Notes under the pieces: model-generated
Databases searched by the model: none
What the model was told of the DNA's origin: nothing
What the model saw: the letters and a program-made list of their open reading frames with translations, nothing else
Assembly: GCF_011075055.1 (NCBI RefSeq)
Contig: NC_058149.1
Coordinates: 12,902,449-12,966,448, forward strand
DNA: 64,000 nucleotides
Reading direction: 5' to 3'
Source of the DNA: Mangifera indica
Taxonomy: Eukaryota; Streptophyta; Magnoliopsida; Sapindales; Anacardiaceae
In this document: in pieces, positions 40,202 through 53,277 of the stretch
Numbering within the stretch: the stretch's first letter is position 1
How the letters are laid out: every line of letters begins with the position of its first letter
Position numbers and translations under genes: made by a program

Positions 40202-43200
40202 CTACCCATAAGCTTCTCCAGGATTACACAGACGAAGAATCTCCAAAACGTCTTTCATCGAAGGCCTATTGTTTGGCGAGGTGCTTGTACAAATAAGTCC
40301 TAGTTTATATACTGTGGTCATTTGTTCCAGGTAATCTGGTTCCTTTATCTCTGGGTCGAAAACATCCATGATAGGCTTTTCTTCTGCATAGTGTCTCCAT
40401 GCCCATTCTGCAAGGTTCGTATGTTCATCTCCGTTATTTGCTTCTTTCCCTGTCACCAACTCCAGCAATACCACTCCAAAGCTGTAGATATCAATCTTTT
40501 CATTCACTTTTGTTGTGTAAGCATACTCTGCAATGAAATAAAAGAATTACGTTGATGCGGATGCTACAATTTGTGTTATGAAAAGAACAAAAATTATCAG
40601 TTTGTGAATGCTTCTTACCCGGAGCAAAATAACCAAAAGAGCCTGCCACCGCAGACATTGTGTGAGGCTCTCCCTGTTTAGCCAACATCTTAGCCAGTCC
40701 AAAATCTGCAATTTTTGCTTGGAATTCAGAATCTAACAAGATATTGTTAGACTTTACGTCTCGGTGAATGATCTGAGGTGTGCAGTCATGGTGCATATAG
40801 CATAGACCTTGGGCAGCTCCGGTGGCAATCTGAAGTCTCGTTGGCCACTCGAGAACAACATGATGAACTGAATTGGTCCCTGGTGCAGATCTTCTCTTCC
40901 TTGCATGAAGCCATCTATCCAGGCTTTGGTTTTGCATATACTCATACACAAGAAGCTTTGAGTTCTCACTCGAAATGCAGCACCACAACTTAACTATATT
41001 TGAATGCCGAATCGTGCCCAATATTTGAATCTCTGCAATAAACTCCTTCTCCAACTTTTCATCCAGTTTTCTGTTATTCCAGATCCTTTTCACAGCAACG
41101 AATTCACCTGAACCGTTGATGGCAATCCGGTAGACCTGTCCTGAGCCCCCACTTCCAATCAGATTACTTTCTGTCAAATTTGACAGAATGTTTGATTCTG
41201 TGAAATCCAGCCTATGGAAGGAGGTGAGCTTCCATGTCGCAAGCTCTTGCTTTTGCGTTTTATTCTGGTAGTCTCTAAACACAAACAAGCCCAATAAAAC
41301 TGCAACTAAGAGAACAAAGAATGCAAGAGCTAAAATCACAGCAAGGTGTTTGGGCGAAATTTTGCTGGAGCCACGGTGTTCGGTGTTGCAACTTGGAAGG
41401 TTAAGAATTGGAGTATCAACACAAAGATTGGAGTTGTTAAAGAAACTGTCTTCATATGCAAGGTTATTGAGCTCTTTTGGGATCTCTCCTGAAAGTTTGT
41501 TGGATGACAGGTTGAGAAGTGTAAGCCTCAACCGACCCAATTCAGGTGGGATTTCGCCAGAGAATTGATTCCCTGATAGATCTAAATAAAGCAGAACGGG
41601 AAAAGACCCAAATGCTGCAGGGATTTTACCAGAAATTTGATTCCTGGAAAGATTCAACTTAGTAAGTGTCTGCCAGGAAATTATATGGGAAGGCAGTGCA
41701 CTTGAAAGTTGATTGCCATCAAGTAGTAGACTATTGAGACGAGAAAGACTAGTTAACTCCACCGGAATTTCACCAGAGAAGAGGTTGTTGCTTGCCTCAA
41801 AAACACTCAAATTTTTCCAGGAAGCAACTCCAGGAGGGATTTGCCCTGAAAATCTGTTGTCACTGATTTCCAGCCTTGTCAAATTCCATGCCAATTTGCT
41901 AGGCAACCGACCCGAAAAAGAATTGTTGCTCAGCATCAAGGTTGACAGATTGAAAGCTGTGCAGATGCCCGACAGAATCTCTCCGGAGAAGTTGTTGTCG
42001 TAAAGTTGAACAGTGCGCAAAGTGCTACAATTTCCAAGCGATTTTGGCACCTGGCCGCTAAGATTGTTAGAGAAAGCAACCACTCCTGTCAAAACACCAG
42101 CAGCACATAAATGTTGCGGCAGGGGACCGCTGAATTGATTAGAAGACACCTCAAATGCTAGAAGCTTTGAATAGAGTCCTAATTCTGGTGGCAAGACTCC
42201 ACTCAGCTTGTTCTCAAACACGCGAAAAACTGTCACAGAAGGCATTAGGCCTATACTTGAAGGCAACTCTCCGGAAAACTGATTTGAAAAGAGATTAAAC
42301 AGTTGCAGATGTTGCAACTTCCCAAAGTCTTCTGGTATGGAACCGGTTAAATTATTGGCCGAAAGATCAAGCTCAACCAAATTCCGATTTTCAAACGAAT
42401 TGGGCAACTCCCCAGATAGCTTATTGTGGAAGAGATACAAGAAAGTTAAGTTCTTTAATGAAAACAATCCAGCAGGAATAGGGCCTGTCAAGTTATTTAT
42501 TGCCAAAGAGAGGGTCACAAGATTAGTAAGATTAGTGAGAGATTCCGGGATTTCACCCATCAAGTTTGCTTCATTAATCCACAAAATCTGCAACTTCTTT
42601 AACTTTCCAAATTCGACTGGAATTCTAGCAGGTTTAAACTTGCTATTCATAGCCAATCCCAGCACTTCGAGATTAGATAAGTCACCGAGTTCTTTCGGAA
42701 ACGTGCCGTCGAACTCATTTTGATAAAGATACAGCGTATGCAACTGCGACAATCGGCTTATGCTCGGAGGAATATCGCCGGAAAAGTTGTTGCCCCCGAA
42801 GTTGATGTATTGGAGAGCCGAAAGGCGGTCAATACTGTCTGGAATTGGACCCACGAAAAGATTCTGAGAAAGGTCGAGAATTTGAAGCCTGGTGCAGTTC
42901 AATATACCGGGAAACTCTCCGGGGATGTCGTTGACGGAAAGGTCAAGGATGGTTAAATTTTTCAGGTTGCAAATTGTTGGTGGAATGTTTCTGGTGATGG
43001 TTTTGTTCGACAGCCAAATCCCGGTGACAGAATTTTCTGTGCAGTTGATTTCTGGCCAGTCACAAGGTGATGACGTGGTGTTCCAGGAATTGAGAGATGG
43101 TGGATTTCCCAGTTCTTTCTTAAGGTTGAGGAGGATGGACAGCTCTTTTGCGTTCGGAATTTGGGAATTTACTTGGATGGGCATGGAGATTAGAAGGAGA

Positions 43201-43250
43201 ACGAAAATAGTAACCAGAAGTACCGTAAATAGGAAGGGTAATTTAGGCAT
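40202..43250 (-). CDS. HSL3: HSL3/NUT-like LRR-XI receptor kinase, copy B, short tail
   Basis: Exons 43250-40619 (2632 nt, same length as A and C) and 40527-40202 give 985 residues. Signal peptide, about 20 LRRs, transmembrane helix and all kinase motifs (GSGGSGQVYR, VAVKRIW, IIHRDVKSNN, DFGLAK, GYFAPEYAY) are present. By my count about 27 of the first 877 residues differ from copy A, spread over LRRs and kinase; LRR changes include GIPL/W to ILSGIC and H-to-Y. A 2-nt deletion after EAYG creates TAG and removes the 39-residue tail. The catalytic loop has SNN in place of the usual SSN. Likely still an active kinase. The neighbouring permease is dead, so this gene has probably been kept by selection. 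Confidence 0.92.
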
Positions 43251-44295
43251 TTTGGGTATTTTGGTTAGTTACTTCGATTGAGTTTTTGCCGGGAACAAAT
43301 GCAACTGCGATTTGAAATTTAGTTAGGGAAGGGAAGGGGCATATAATTTATATGTAAGGCTTTGGAAATGAAAATGACTCTAGAAATGAATATAATTGCA
43401 GAAGATGCCACTATTAGTCAAATTTCGTATTATGTACCATCCCAGATCAACGTATCTGTAAATTTCGATGGATGGGTCCTGCCCGCCAGATGACGTCGAA
43501 GTGAAATTACAAATAAGTCCAAAATCCATCTGGCCCTTGTTTCTTAACATCTACCCATAGTGCAACTGTATTGCTTTTAGTTTTCTTACGCTATTTGTTT
43601 CTTTTACGTGAATTAAAAGAAAAAAAATTTTATTGTTCTATTTCTCGTAATTAAATATGAGATTAAATTGGTTGAGCCTCGTGGAGGAATAGACTAATTG
43701 ATATTTCATTTTTTACTGTTTTAGACATGGTAAATCTTCCTTAATAGTAAATAAGAGAATGAAAAAAACAATTATAAAAAATATAAAATATTTAAATACA
43801 AGTTTAATGTAACACAATGTCATATATTATAGCACTATTTTAATAAAAATAATGAACATTAAAATCTATTATTGTAAAATTGCTTGGAAATAAAACTAAT
43901 AAAATAATAAAATTTTCATCTTAAATTGGTTATCGAAGTAAACTGTCTTTTTTTTATTTCAACAATTTAAATAATAAAATGATGAATTACAAGAAAAAAT
44001 AAAAATATATTAGAAAAAAAATAATATGATTTGATCTTGGAAAAAAATAAACTCAACTTATCAATATTTGAATTGGGTTTTACGTAATTTACGTAAAAGA
44101 ATTTTTTTTTGATAAAAGTTGTCATTTAATTATTTATAAAAAATTAACCTTTAATGCAATAAATATATATAAAATAAATATTTTATATATTTTTATCTAA
44201 AAATATTACAAAAACGTGTTTAAAGCAGTGAAGAAAACGACAAACACAAATAATTTTGACATAAATCAAAGAGATGATTGATGGGTTTTTCTTAA
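43251..44295. other. 5' flank of receptor copy B, AT-rich
   Basis: Aligns to unit A without the two A-specific elements; the empty sites are near 43456 and 44120. No gene. Confidence 0.5.
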
Positions 44296-44476
44296 CAATA
44301 AAATTATGTGTATTTATTTTTTATATATAATTTATGTATATAGATGATGTGTTATCATGTGATTAGATGTTTCTTTATCATATGATAACACATGTTTTAA
44401 AATCATCTAATTACGTTATGACATATCACTATATACATAAATTATGTACAAAAAATAAGTACACATAATATTGCTC
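44296..44476. mobile_element. 181-bp palindromic MITE private to unit B, 9-bp TSD
   Basis: TTTTCTTAA flanks it at 44287-44295 and 44477-44485; unit A has the single site near 18333. The arms pair as inverted repeats (AATTATGTGTATTTATTTTT versus complement of the right end, with ATGTGTACTTATTTTTTG). Its core GATTAGATGTTTCTTTATC matches the window-wide family. A 9-bp duplication points to Mutator-type mobilisation. Confidence 0.8.
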
Positions 44477-46575
44477 TTTTCTTAATGCGGGGCGGCTTGA
44501 CGATAAGAAACCATGAGTGAGTAAGGGGTAGTTTTGTAATTCTATGAAGTCAACAAGTCAATGGATTTTAAAAGTGATGCGAGACAAATGAAATGGCCAG
44601 TTGGCAACTTCCACCAAAGCCAAAGAACAATTTCCCACCCAAAGTATCCTCTTATGTCAAATTTCTACCTCTTAATTTTAAAAATTTTATTTACATACTC
44701 ATGAGTGATTAAAGTTAACGAAATGCTAACCCCTTAAAATTTTATTTCTTTCCCCCCTAAATCATAAAAACTAACAATTTTTCTTATAAGTTAAGTTTTA
44801 AAATATGATATTTTCTCTCTTAGGGTTTAGTTTTCAAATTCTAACGCTATCTTCGGTGCTTCTCCAGTAGCATCTCCTTTCTCTTCCTCTAGTGGTCACT
44901 CCTATACCATTTTTCCCTTTGACCGGCAATCCTAAACGCACCATCTTCTTCTCCTTGACGAAGATAAGCTCTCTCATCTTCATTGGATCTTGTTTTCGTC
45001 TTTTCGACAAAGCTAAAATTTATTTTTGATGTTGTCTAAGCTTCCAAATGAGAGAAGCTTGATTGTCGGAAGGAGAAGAGACATCGAAAGATATTCCTCA
45101 TTGACGATAGTGTTTTTGACGTCAGAGATCTAGAAACTAAACTTTAAAAGGAAACTATCATTTTTTAAAACTTGGAGTAGGAGAAAACTTTTAATTTTTA
45201 AGTTTTAGAAGAGAAAACAGATATTAAATTTTAGTTTATTTTTAATATTATAAATAAAATAATAATTTTTATTTATAGATGAATATTTAAGATTTTTAAA
45301 ACTAAAAAATAAAAATTTGAAATAAAAAGATCTTTTTCGGTGAAAATGAGTGCTTTTGGCCCCCCACCCCCCCACCCCAATTTTTCCAATTGGAATGAAA
45401 GGCCATCATTTATGGTTGACTGTTGACGATAAATAGGAAGAGAATAGTCATGTGAACCCAATTTTCCTCCCAAGGATACCACTTTTTTTTTGGTTTTTCT
45501 TTTGAAATAATTAATTTTCATAGACTACTTTATTCCTAGTTGACCCACTTTCACGTGGCTTAATTGTCCCTCATTAATGAGGAAATTAAAAACAAAATCC
45601 TTGCGCACGATCCGATAATCCACTTTATGACTGGGGAGATTAATTATTCATTTTGTTTAGTATTTTAATATAGCTATATTAATGATATAATCAAGAATGC
45701 AAGGATTTTCAACTGATGCTTGCTGCCTAACCCAACAAAATCTACTCTTTTTTTTTTTTCCTTCATATTTGAAGTAGAAAATAATTAATAATGGATTAAG
45801 AATGTATTCGTTTGGTAAGGGTTTGATATTCTTCTTCCTATTCATAATCACACTTTAGAATCGGAGAAAAAGGACCAAAGTGGAGCCAAAATGTTTGATT
45901 GTTCTTTACCAAACTTGACTCTTATTAAATATACAATAATATTATATGTATAATTATATATGTATAATAAAAAAATACATATATATATATAATGACCGTA
46001 TTTTAATTAGTATTTTATTATTTTTCCACCTTATAAATTATTATATATATTTATTTTAAAAATTAATAAATGATATATCTGAAATTGACTAGATTGAATT
46101 TATAAAAGAAGTTGTTTCATTGCTAATTTCACTTGTGTGGAAATGATTAATGATTATATGTGGTCACTAAAAGCCACAGCTAATTAACACCAATAAGAGG
46201 AAAAATGGGTTCACGCCTAACTTTAAAAAATGATAAAACAATAGTACTTTTACATATTTTGAACTATATTTTATATAAAAGAAACTCAATTTTATAAAAT
46301 TAATGAATAGTGTAAAAGATTATTAAATCTTGTAATTTGACTAAGAATTGAATAATATAATTAATGGGAGGATTAATATTATGTCAAGTAATATATATTT
46401 ATATAATAAAATTATATGTTTTTATTTTAAGTACATAAATAATATATATTTGATGGATATTATCAAACAATTGATGATTTTGAATTAATAATAAATTAAT
46501 ACTTAATCATATAATAATATATATTAAATATATATTTATCTATTTATAGTGATGCTCACATTAGTAACATCTCAA
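44477..46575. other. Intergenic DNA (B) with the older foldback element
   Basis: 44668-45290 is the copy of the foldback element at 18548-19200. At about 45950 the sequence passes directly from the MITE part matching unit A 19.83 kb to that matching 29.0 kb, so the 9-kb cluster is absent. No gene. Confidence 0.55.
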
Positions 46576-49500
46576 CTACCCTGTTACAAAAGGCCTTGTA
46601 GGTATGGAGACCACACCCTTGATCAAGCCTTGAATGGCGCCACATACTACGGCCATGGCGGCCAGCAAACACACCAAATTCAGAAGGTGGAGACGCACCC
46701 AGTTGCCACCTCCTCGTTTTAGATTTATCCGGACAAAGTACATCTCCAGAGGGAAATAAACTGTCAAGGGCCAGTAGCCAATGGCTCCAAGAAGTGCCAG
46801 CACTTCATTGAAGAAATGCAACGCCATGGAAATTACAGTTGCAGTCGCCACAAAAATGGTTCTCCAAGTTAGCCTGAAGAAATTTACACTAAACGGCAAC
46901 TTCTTCTTGCCGATGCCTAAAGGGTATTCATGGTTAATGATCTTTGAATTAGGCCACATCTTGCTAGCCCTTGGTTCAACCGAGTTGAATGCAGGTTGAG
47001 CTGCTACCTATTCATCCAAAGATAAACTAAAGAGAAACTTAAGAGGGGCGTTTGACTTAAATTATCCAAAATTATTTTTTTATTATTAATATTATCTTAT
47101 TTAATTTATCAAATAATAACTAATAATTTTATATTATCAATAGTGGTATAATTAATAAAACAATACTATGTGTATATATTTTTGATAAATAATTTAGATT
47201 AGGGATGACAATAGGGAGGGGTAAGAGAGGATCTCAATACCAGTCCTCGTCTTTATCCCCATCGCCGTCTCCATTGCCGTAAGGGATATCAATTTTTGTT
47301 CTCGACTCGTCCCTGTTATAGGGATGAAAATAATTCTCCATCCCCTCCTTACGAAGAAAAACCCCACCCCCTCCTTGTTTCAACAGGAAAAAAATCTTCT
47401 CCCCATACCCAAAAGGAAAAATCTCTTCCTTATACCTTCTAAACACAATATAAATATATTAAATAACAAAATTAAATAAAATTAAAACCAACTTACTATT
47501 TTAAATGTTACAAATATAATACATTAATCATTTTAATATGTATAATAAAAACCTAAATAAATTTAAAAAACATAAATAATCTAAAATTATAAGTATATAT
47601 TAATATCTTAAGTAAATATATTAATATAAAGAGACGAGGACAGGGGCAGGATGGGGAAGGAGTGAGACGGGTGGGGACACATGTATCCCTATCTTCTATT
47701 GCGGGGATTTTTTTAGTTCTTATCCTCATCCCTTTCCCTATTTTTATCAGGAAATCTTTTTTCCGTTAAGGTCGAACCCCTTAAAGTTGAGTTGAAATTG
47801 TCATATCTAATTTAAGTACATAGATGATGTGTCATCATGTGATTGAATATTACTTTATCTTTAATTTAAAATCATTTAATTATATATGACACATTATTGT
47901 ATACCAAAAATGTATATGTATAGTTTTATTAGTGGCACATAATATAAAGGTCATCTAATTATTATCTTCACAAGTATTAAAATATTACTAAAGTTATCTT
48001 CATTTTATTATAATTTTATCTTTACTTATTAATTTTTAAGAATAAAAATACTCTTATTTTAATTAACATAGTAATATAAACAATATTTTAGAATAACTTT
48101 ATTAAAATAATAATAGTTTATATTTAAAAACGTTATAAATAATTTATTTTTGTTGTAAATTTTCATTTTTAGCCCAACCATTTTTAATGGGGAGAAACAT
48201 GTGAGACACGAGGGATTTAGAGAAAACCTGATATGCTCCCAGTAGGTGCACCACAGTGAGATAATTGGCTAAATCAATCAACCAAAAGGGCTTGTAAAAT
48301 CCGAAGCCAGTCAGCATGTTGCCGGGCGCTTGGTTCCCAAATGCAGCTTAGCCAAGGCAGCCGCATAACAGGTTCAAAGTTGTGGCTACAAGGATGGCTA
48401 TTATGTTAGCCTTCCTCATGACTTTGTTTTGCGGGGGTGAGGACCACAATGTGTTCTAAATATTCAAGCAGAAATCATTAGACTTAAATTATAAAGATTC
48501 ACCGCGAAAGTAAGACTTATTTTCGCTTACTTGAATTTCAATCAAGATAGGGGTATATGAGCAAGAAAATGTCATGCCTCCCATTGCTCTAAACATCCTC
48601 CAAACTTTCTCTTCTGCAGCTAAATCTGGCCCAATGTCCACTCCTGTGAGAGTGCCCTTTTCTGCTTTGCCTGTTAAAATCTCAGAGCCTTTTATGGTTT
48701 GTTGATATAACAATCATTTGAGCCCATCATTGGGGCCTATGTATCTATAACTGTAGAATTAATGGTAAACTGGTAAGCACAAAAACACCCAACAAATTAG
48801 TTCATTTACCTGAAGGCAATCCTGGCAGATGCCAGCCCCATTCCAATGCCCGAATACGAAAAAGACATGATTGCAGCGACGGTGGAGAACCATTTTAACT
48901 TTAAGAATTTCAGTAATTCCAAAAGCAATCATGTATGGATAATTTGAAAACTGGCAGGGCGTCGAATGTCCTTCCTTGTGAAAACAATTCGATTTGCGTA
49001 TGGCCCTGCAAATTTGTTGAAAAAGAATCGAACTGAATATAATTAGACCCGGCTTAATTTAAAAGCTAATCAATGTAACTTGATACACTTAGCTTACACC
49101 ATGCTTATTGATGTTGTGATGGTATAGCCTGCTAGCATCCCACTGAGGAGTATAAACTGGACCAACTCACAAACCTTGTACTTGTTTCCACCTAATAAAA
49201 TATAAACCACCCAGAAAAATCAAAATCAGATTCAACATAATTTTACCTTGATGTGATTGGATGTAAATCTTATTATATATATAAACTTGCCAAAGTAACA
49301 TTTGACAGCCTCCCCATAAGAATAATTTCTCTTGCCAGAGAAGGGAGCTCAGTAACAATCTGCTAAGAGACCACCTGTATATAATGATATGCCTGAGAAG
49401 ATTAAGAGAGTTGCAATGCCAGAGAGCCATCCCAGCTGTGCTAGCCCCCAGGCCAGTGACAGTACTCCAGAGCCCAGAACCGCTGTAATTATATGTGCCC

Positions 49501-50412
49501 TTGCAGTCCACACTGTTCCTGTGCAACTCACCAAAATATAAGAATCATGTAATGTTATTTTTAAAAAATTCAGCATTGCCAATAACACAATTATAAATTT
49601 CTTGATGTAGGCTAAATATATTTTTGATTTAATAAAATTGGGTAATTGAATAATTCAATGTCATTTTACAAATGAACTTAAGTGATTAATGAAGATAAGT
49701 TTAATACACTTAAAGTTATGATATGAATAGACAATATATATGTGAGCCTTAAAGTTTATTGAACCTTGGTGGGATTAATTAACTTATTATATACATCGGC
49801 TAGGCCCTGTTCTAAAACCTAACGCAGTATAACTGCAATATAGTTTAGCCCATTTAAAACCGTAATTCATAAAGGTTTTTAAAGTGAAAAGTCAAATCAC
49901 ATCAAAAGAAGTTTTACGGATTCAAATCATATGACGTTCCACATATTCCTATAATCCTAAACTTTAATTTAGTACTTTATGACTTATGCGTAGATCTTGT
50001 GGATTTAAGATTGCATATTTTATATATTTTTATGCAAAATATCTTGCACACAATACATGCATCTGGTTTTGTTGGCCAAATATGGCAAGAAGCCAAGTTA
50101 CCAAGAAATGATTAGGACTAATATGGTATGAAACTATGAATGCCAGCCAGGTTTCTGGCGGGCTGCCTGCCAACTCCGAAATTAACAAAGTCTTAAGATT
50201 ATTAAATCAATTTCGATTGTTTAGATGTATGAAACTGAAATCAGATTATGCCAAACACAAAAGTTACATGCATGTAGAGTTTAAAAGTACAAATGAATGT
50301 GTTCCATAAAAAAGGATCAAAATCATAAGTTTAAGGCACGATAAATACCGGTTCTCTTAGACCTTCCATCTTCATCAACCTCCCTGCTATCTGCAACTTT
50401 GTTAATATTCAT
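46576..50412 (-). pseudogene. AAP-type amino acid permease, copy B, decayed
   Basis: Same seven-exon layout as copy A with start ATG at 50412. Exon 2 keeps the full SLAWGLAQLGWLSGIATLL. Lesions: the shared TAA at 48348-48350; TGA in place of Arg just after GGLLADCY (near 49351); a 23-nt deletion in exon 4 (after 48900, where A has LLSQTPNFH); and a 5-nt insertion (CACAC) near the end that replaces the AAP-like C-terminus with GVVSIPTRPFVTG. The last helix is otherwise open (no TAG as in A). Confidence 0.9.
47165..47940. mobile_element. Nested MITEs in permease intron (B)
   Basis: Counterpart of 30247-31075: a palindromic MITE interrupted by the TAGGGATGACAAT hAT-type MITE. Only a single GGGGCA unit is present here (near 47645). 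Confidence 0.55.
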
Positions 50413-51523
50413 ACTGATTCACAAAGTTGGTGAGCAACAAACAGAATAATGGCTTGCTTTACTTGAGGCAGGAGAAACAAAGGTTGTTCTTGAGAAATTG
50501 TCTTTTTAAGAGTCTAGTCTGAGAATGTTCACCATCCTGGCTTCACTGGACTCATATTTATGCTGTATTGGGAATGCTATCTAGGCAGAAAACTTTTATT
50601 TTGATGTATGTATCAGCATTCAGCAGATTTCATAAGCTGGGTTTGGTATGGCAGGTCCTATGGCTTATTACAACACGTATGTGAATGCTATGAGGAAACT
50701 GGACACTCATTTGCCATTTTTCAATTAGTTCTTTCCTGAATTTTTTACACGTGACACACATTTGAATGTTTAGTCGTGAAAATTTATTGAAGTCTTAAAT
50801 TCTCTTCCATATGCATTCAATCTGCCGGATTCGGAGAATCCTAATCAAAGTTAAAAAGAAAATTTTCTTATATATAGCTTTCTGAAGGCATTGGACATTT
50901 TATAAATAGACGAACACATCTTACATGTATCAAACTTATCTTATCAGATTGTCGCCGAACCCAATTCAGATTGCATAACATGTAAGAAAAAAAATCACAA
51001 TTCCTTTCACAACAATGTTTGTTCTTCTGTCAAAATTTATCCGTTGTATTACTTCAAAACTGATTACACAATAGGTTGGTGTTTTTCACTTAAATGGGCG
51101 ATTGATGATTAGATAAGTCTAGTTTAGTTTGTTAAACACTGTTCAATGTAAAAATTAGTGTAATCTAAGTTATACGGAAAGCAACGCAGAGGGCATTTAG
51201 TTGGGGATAATCTTTGAAATTCAGTAATCTATCTTTTATTGTTGTCTTGCCTCATTAATCTGCTATGGTTATAGCTTATATCCATTTCTGAACTCTCATA
51301 AGACTGTTCCAGGCTTATAAAACAGGAATTAGAGAACTTCGTATAATTGGTTTTCTATTTTCTTTGACCAAGAAAGGGTATGAAACAAACAACTATGTTG
51401 AGCAGGGAACTCTCATAACACTGTTCCAGGCTTATAATCGCATGGCGTACATGGATGATGACAATACACCCATGAAAAACACATTAGAATGGTTGGAATG
51501 GTCAATAATGTTAGCTGTTCATT
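50413..51523. other. Permease upstream region (B), no gene
   Basis: Aligned to 33570-34677; nothing else recognised. Confidence 0.4.
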
Positions 51524-52198
51524 TCACTTGTACTCGAAAGACGGCACTGGAGGAGCATCAAAGCTCTCCATGACCTCTGTCTTACTTCCGCTATTCTTCA
51601 CTGATTCCTCCTTTTTACCACCAAAAAACCCTCCAAACCAAGAAGATGAAGAGGAAGAAGATGACGATGACGATGGACTCCCAACTGTTGAAGGGGCTTG
51701 ACCTGGCAATTGCCCCACTGGATATCCAGGTACACCAGCCATGTTTGGAACTGGCTCTTCCATGACGGGAATATTCTGTGGTGCACTCAGAACCTTATTT
51801 AGCATGATCCCAGCTCCTTCAATCAAAGCAAGCAAGACCCCACCAAAAATTGCTGATTTGGAAGCAGCACCAAGTCCCTGACGCGTTGAAAGAAGCCCTC
51901 CAGTGGCAGCACCAGCTATGATCGGGTTCCACGGATCCTCTTTCTGTCTAACATAGACCATTGTGCAGTCAAAAGTGGAGAAGAGGCCACCCCACACAGC
52001 AAAACTACCACCAATACGAGGTGCATTCATTCGTACAGCCTGAGCGCCTCCAATTAAACGTGAACCAGAAGGAGAGTTACATATGCCATTTAAGAAGTGG
52101 AATGCTGCACCTCCAACTGCACCCATTCCAAATGCACCAACAACATCATCAAGAATACGATCAGGACAAGGCTCTCAAGAGATTTCTGGGGTCCCCAT
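51524..52198 (-). CDS. TIM17: TIM17-like mitochondrial import subunit, copy B, TGA at codon 8
   Basis: Same as copy A: ATG at 52198, TGA at codon 8, then an open frame to the stop at 51524. Fewer than ten residues differ from copy A over the 200-residue frame (for example FLNGI for FLKGI, IFGG for IFCG, PNMAG for PNMGG, final K for R), with no frame-changing indel. The poly-Ser run and WFGGFFGG extension are kept. The early stop was therefore present before the duplication, yet both downstream frames stay open. Confidence 0.75.
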
Positions 52199-53277
52199 AG
52201 ACAAAGAAAGAAGATAAATCTAGCACGCCCACACGCCTGCACGTAAAAGGCAAAGAGAGGAAAAGAAAAAGAGAGAGATTTAAAACCTTGCACCCCAATT
52301 GTTTTTAAATAAATAAAACATTTGACCCAAACATGGGCTTCATCCATAAATATATAGCAAGGATTTTGGTGTTTCCTGCATCAAAGTCAAAAAGGTTAAT
52401 AACTCTTTAATCAAATCCTGAGTTTTCTTTGATTTATTAATCAATCAAGATACTATCAGACATTTAAGCAAGAACCCATCAAAACCACAAAACATACAAA
52501 CTTAAATTTTTCAATAATATCTCTGAAACAATGCTACTAACAAACAAACACAAATTGCAAAAATAAACCACCAAAAAGAACAAAATCCAAAATATAAATC
52601 AATGTTCGATATCAATCCAACAGAACTCTTTCAAACTGAAGAGGTCTCAATGAGCTAAAAATTCAACAATAAAGTTTTGATTGAAACATTTACACAATAA
52701 AACATCCATCTCTAGAAATCATAGCAATTATGGTTTCCAGGGTATTTTTTCTTGTTTAGAAGCCACTGTTGAGCTCAACCTCTGTAATTTGTAATCAAGA
52801 TTTACTTAAAAGATAAAAACTAACAAGAAAGCTTTCTTTGTTTTCTGTAATTTACTTTTCAAATTAAAAAAAAAAAAATTTATCAGAACTTTTTATTTTT
52901 TAAATTTTCCCATGAAAAAGAGAAAGGAGTCGAATCGGAAAGTACCTGTGGAAATGTTAGTGTGATCAAACAGAAGAGAAGGCAAGGAGAACCAGTCACA
53001 GCAATTGAAGGGGAACCGATTAGGGCATTTCGTTCTTTATTCGAACATCGAATTTTACCCACGTGCTTTCACTCAAAGCAACCCCAAACTTCTAAAATAT
53101 AAAAAATTTACCATGTGTTGTGGTTTATCATCATTTCCCATGTCAGCCACTTATGAGCATGTAGGTTGTTTACTGCACACAGTTTACACACATCCATTCA
53201 AATACAGTGCACACAGTTTATGTTCAACCCACATGGTGACAACAAGAACAATGACACATTCAAATACAGTGCACACA
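52199..53277. other. TIM17 leader region (B) up to the B/C junction
   Basis: Aligned to 35353-36484. The repeated CATTCAAATACAGTGC pair is again just before the junction. The forward frame into PAPS exon 8 is broken in the next unit. Confidence 0.45.

Larger units (their letters stand above)
36485..53277. repeat. Tandem segmental duplication, unit B (about 16.8 kb)
   Basis: PAPS fragment, receptor kinase, permease and TIM17 in the order and orientation of unit A. It lacks the 9-kb transposon cluster of A, and has two private insertions (39415-40068 and 44296-44476). Confidence 0.88.
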
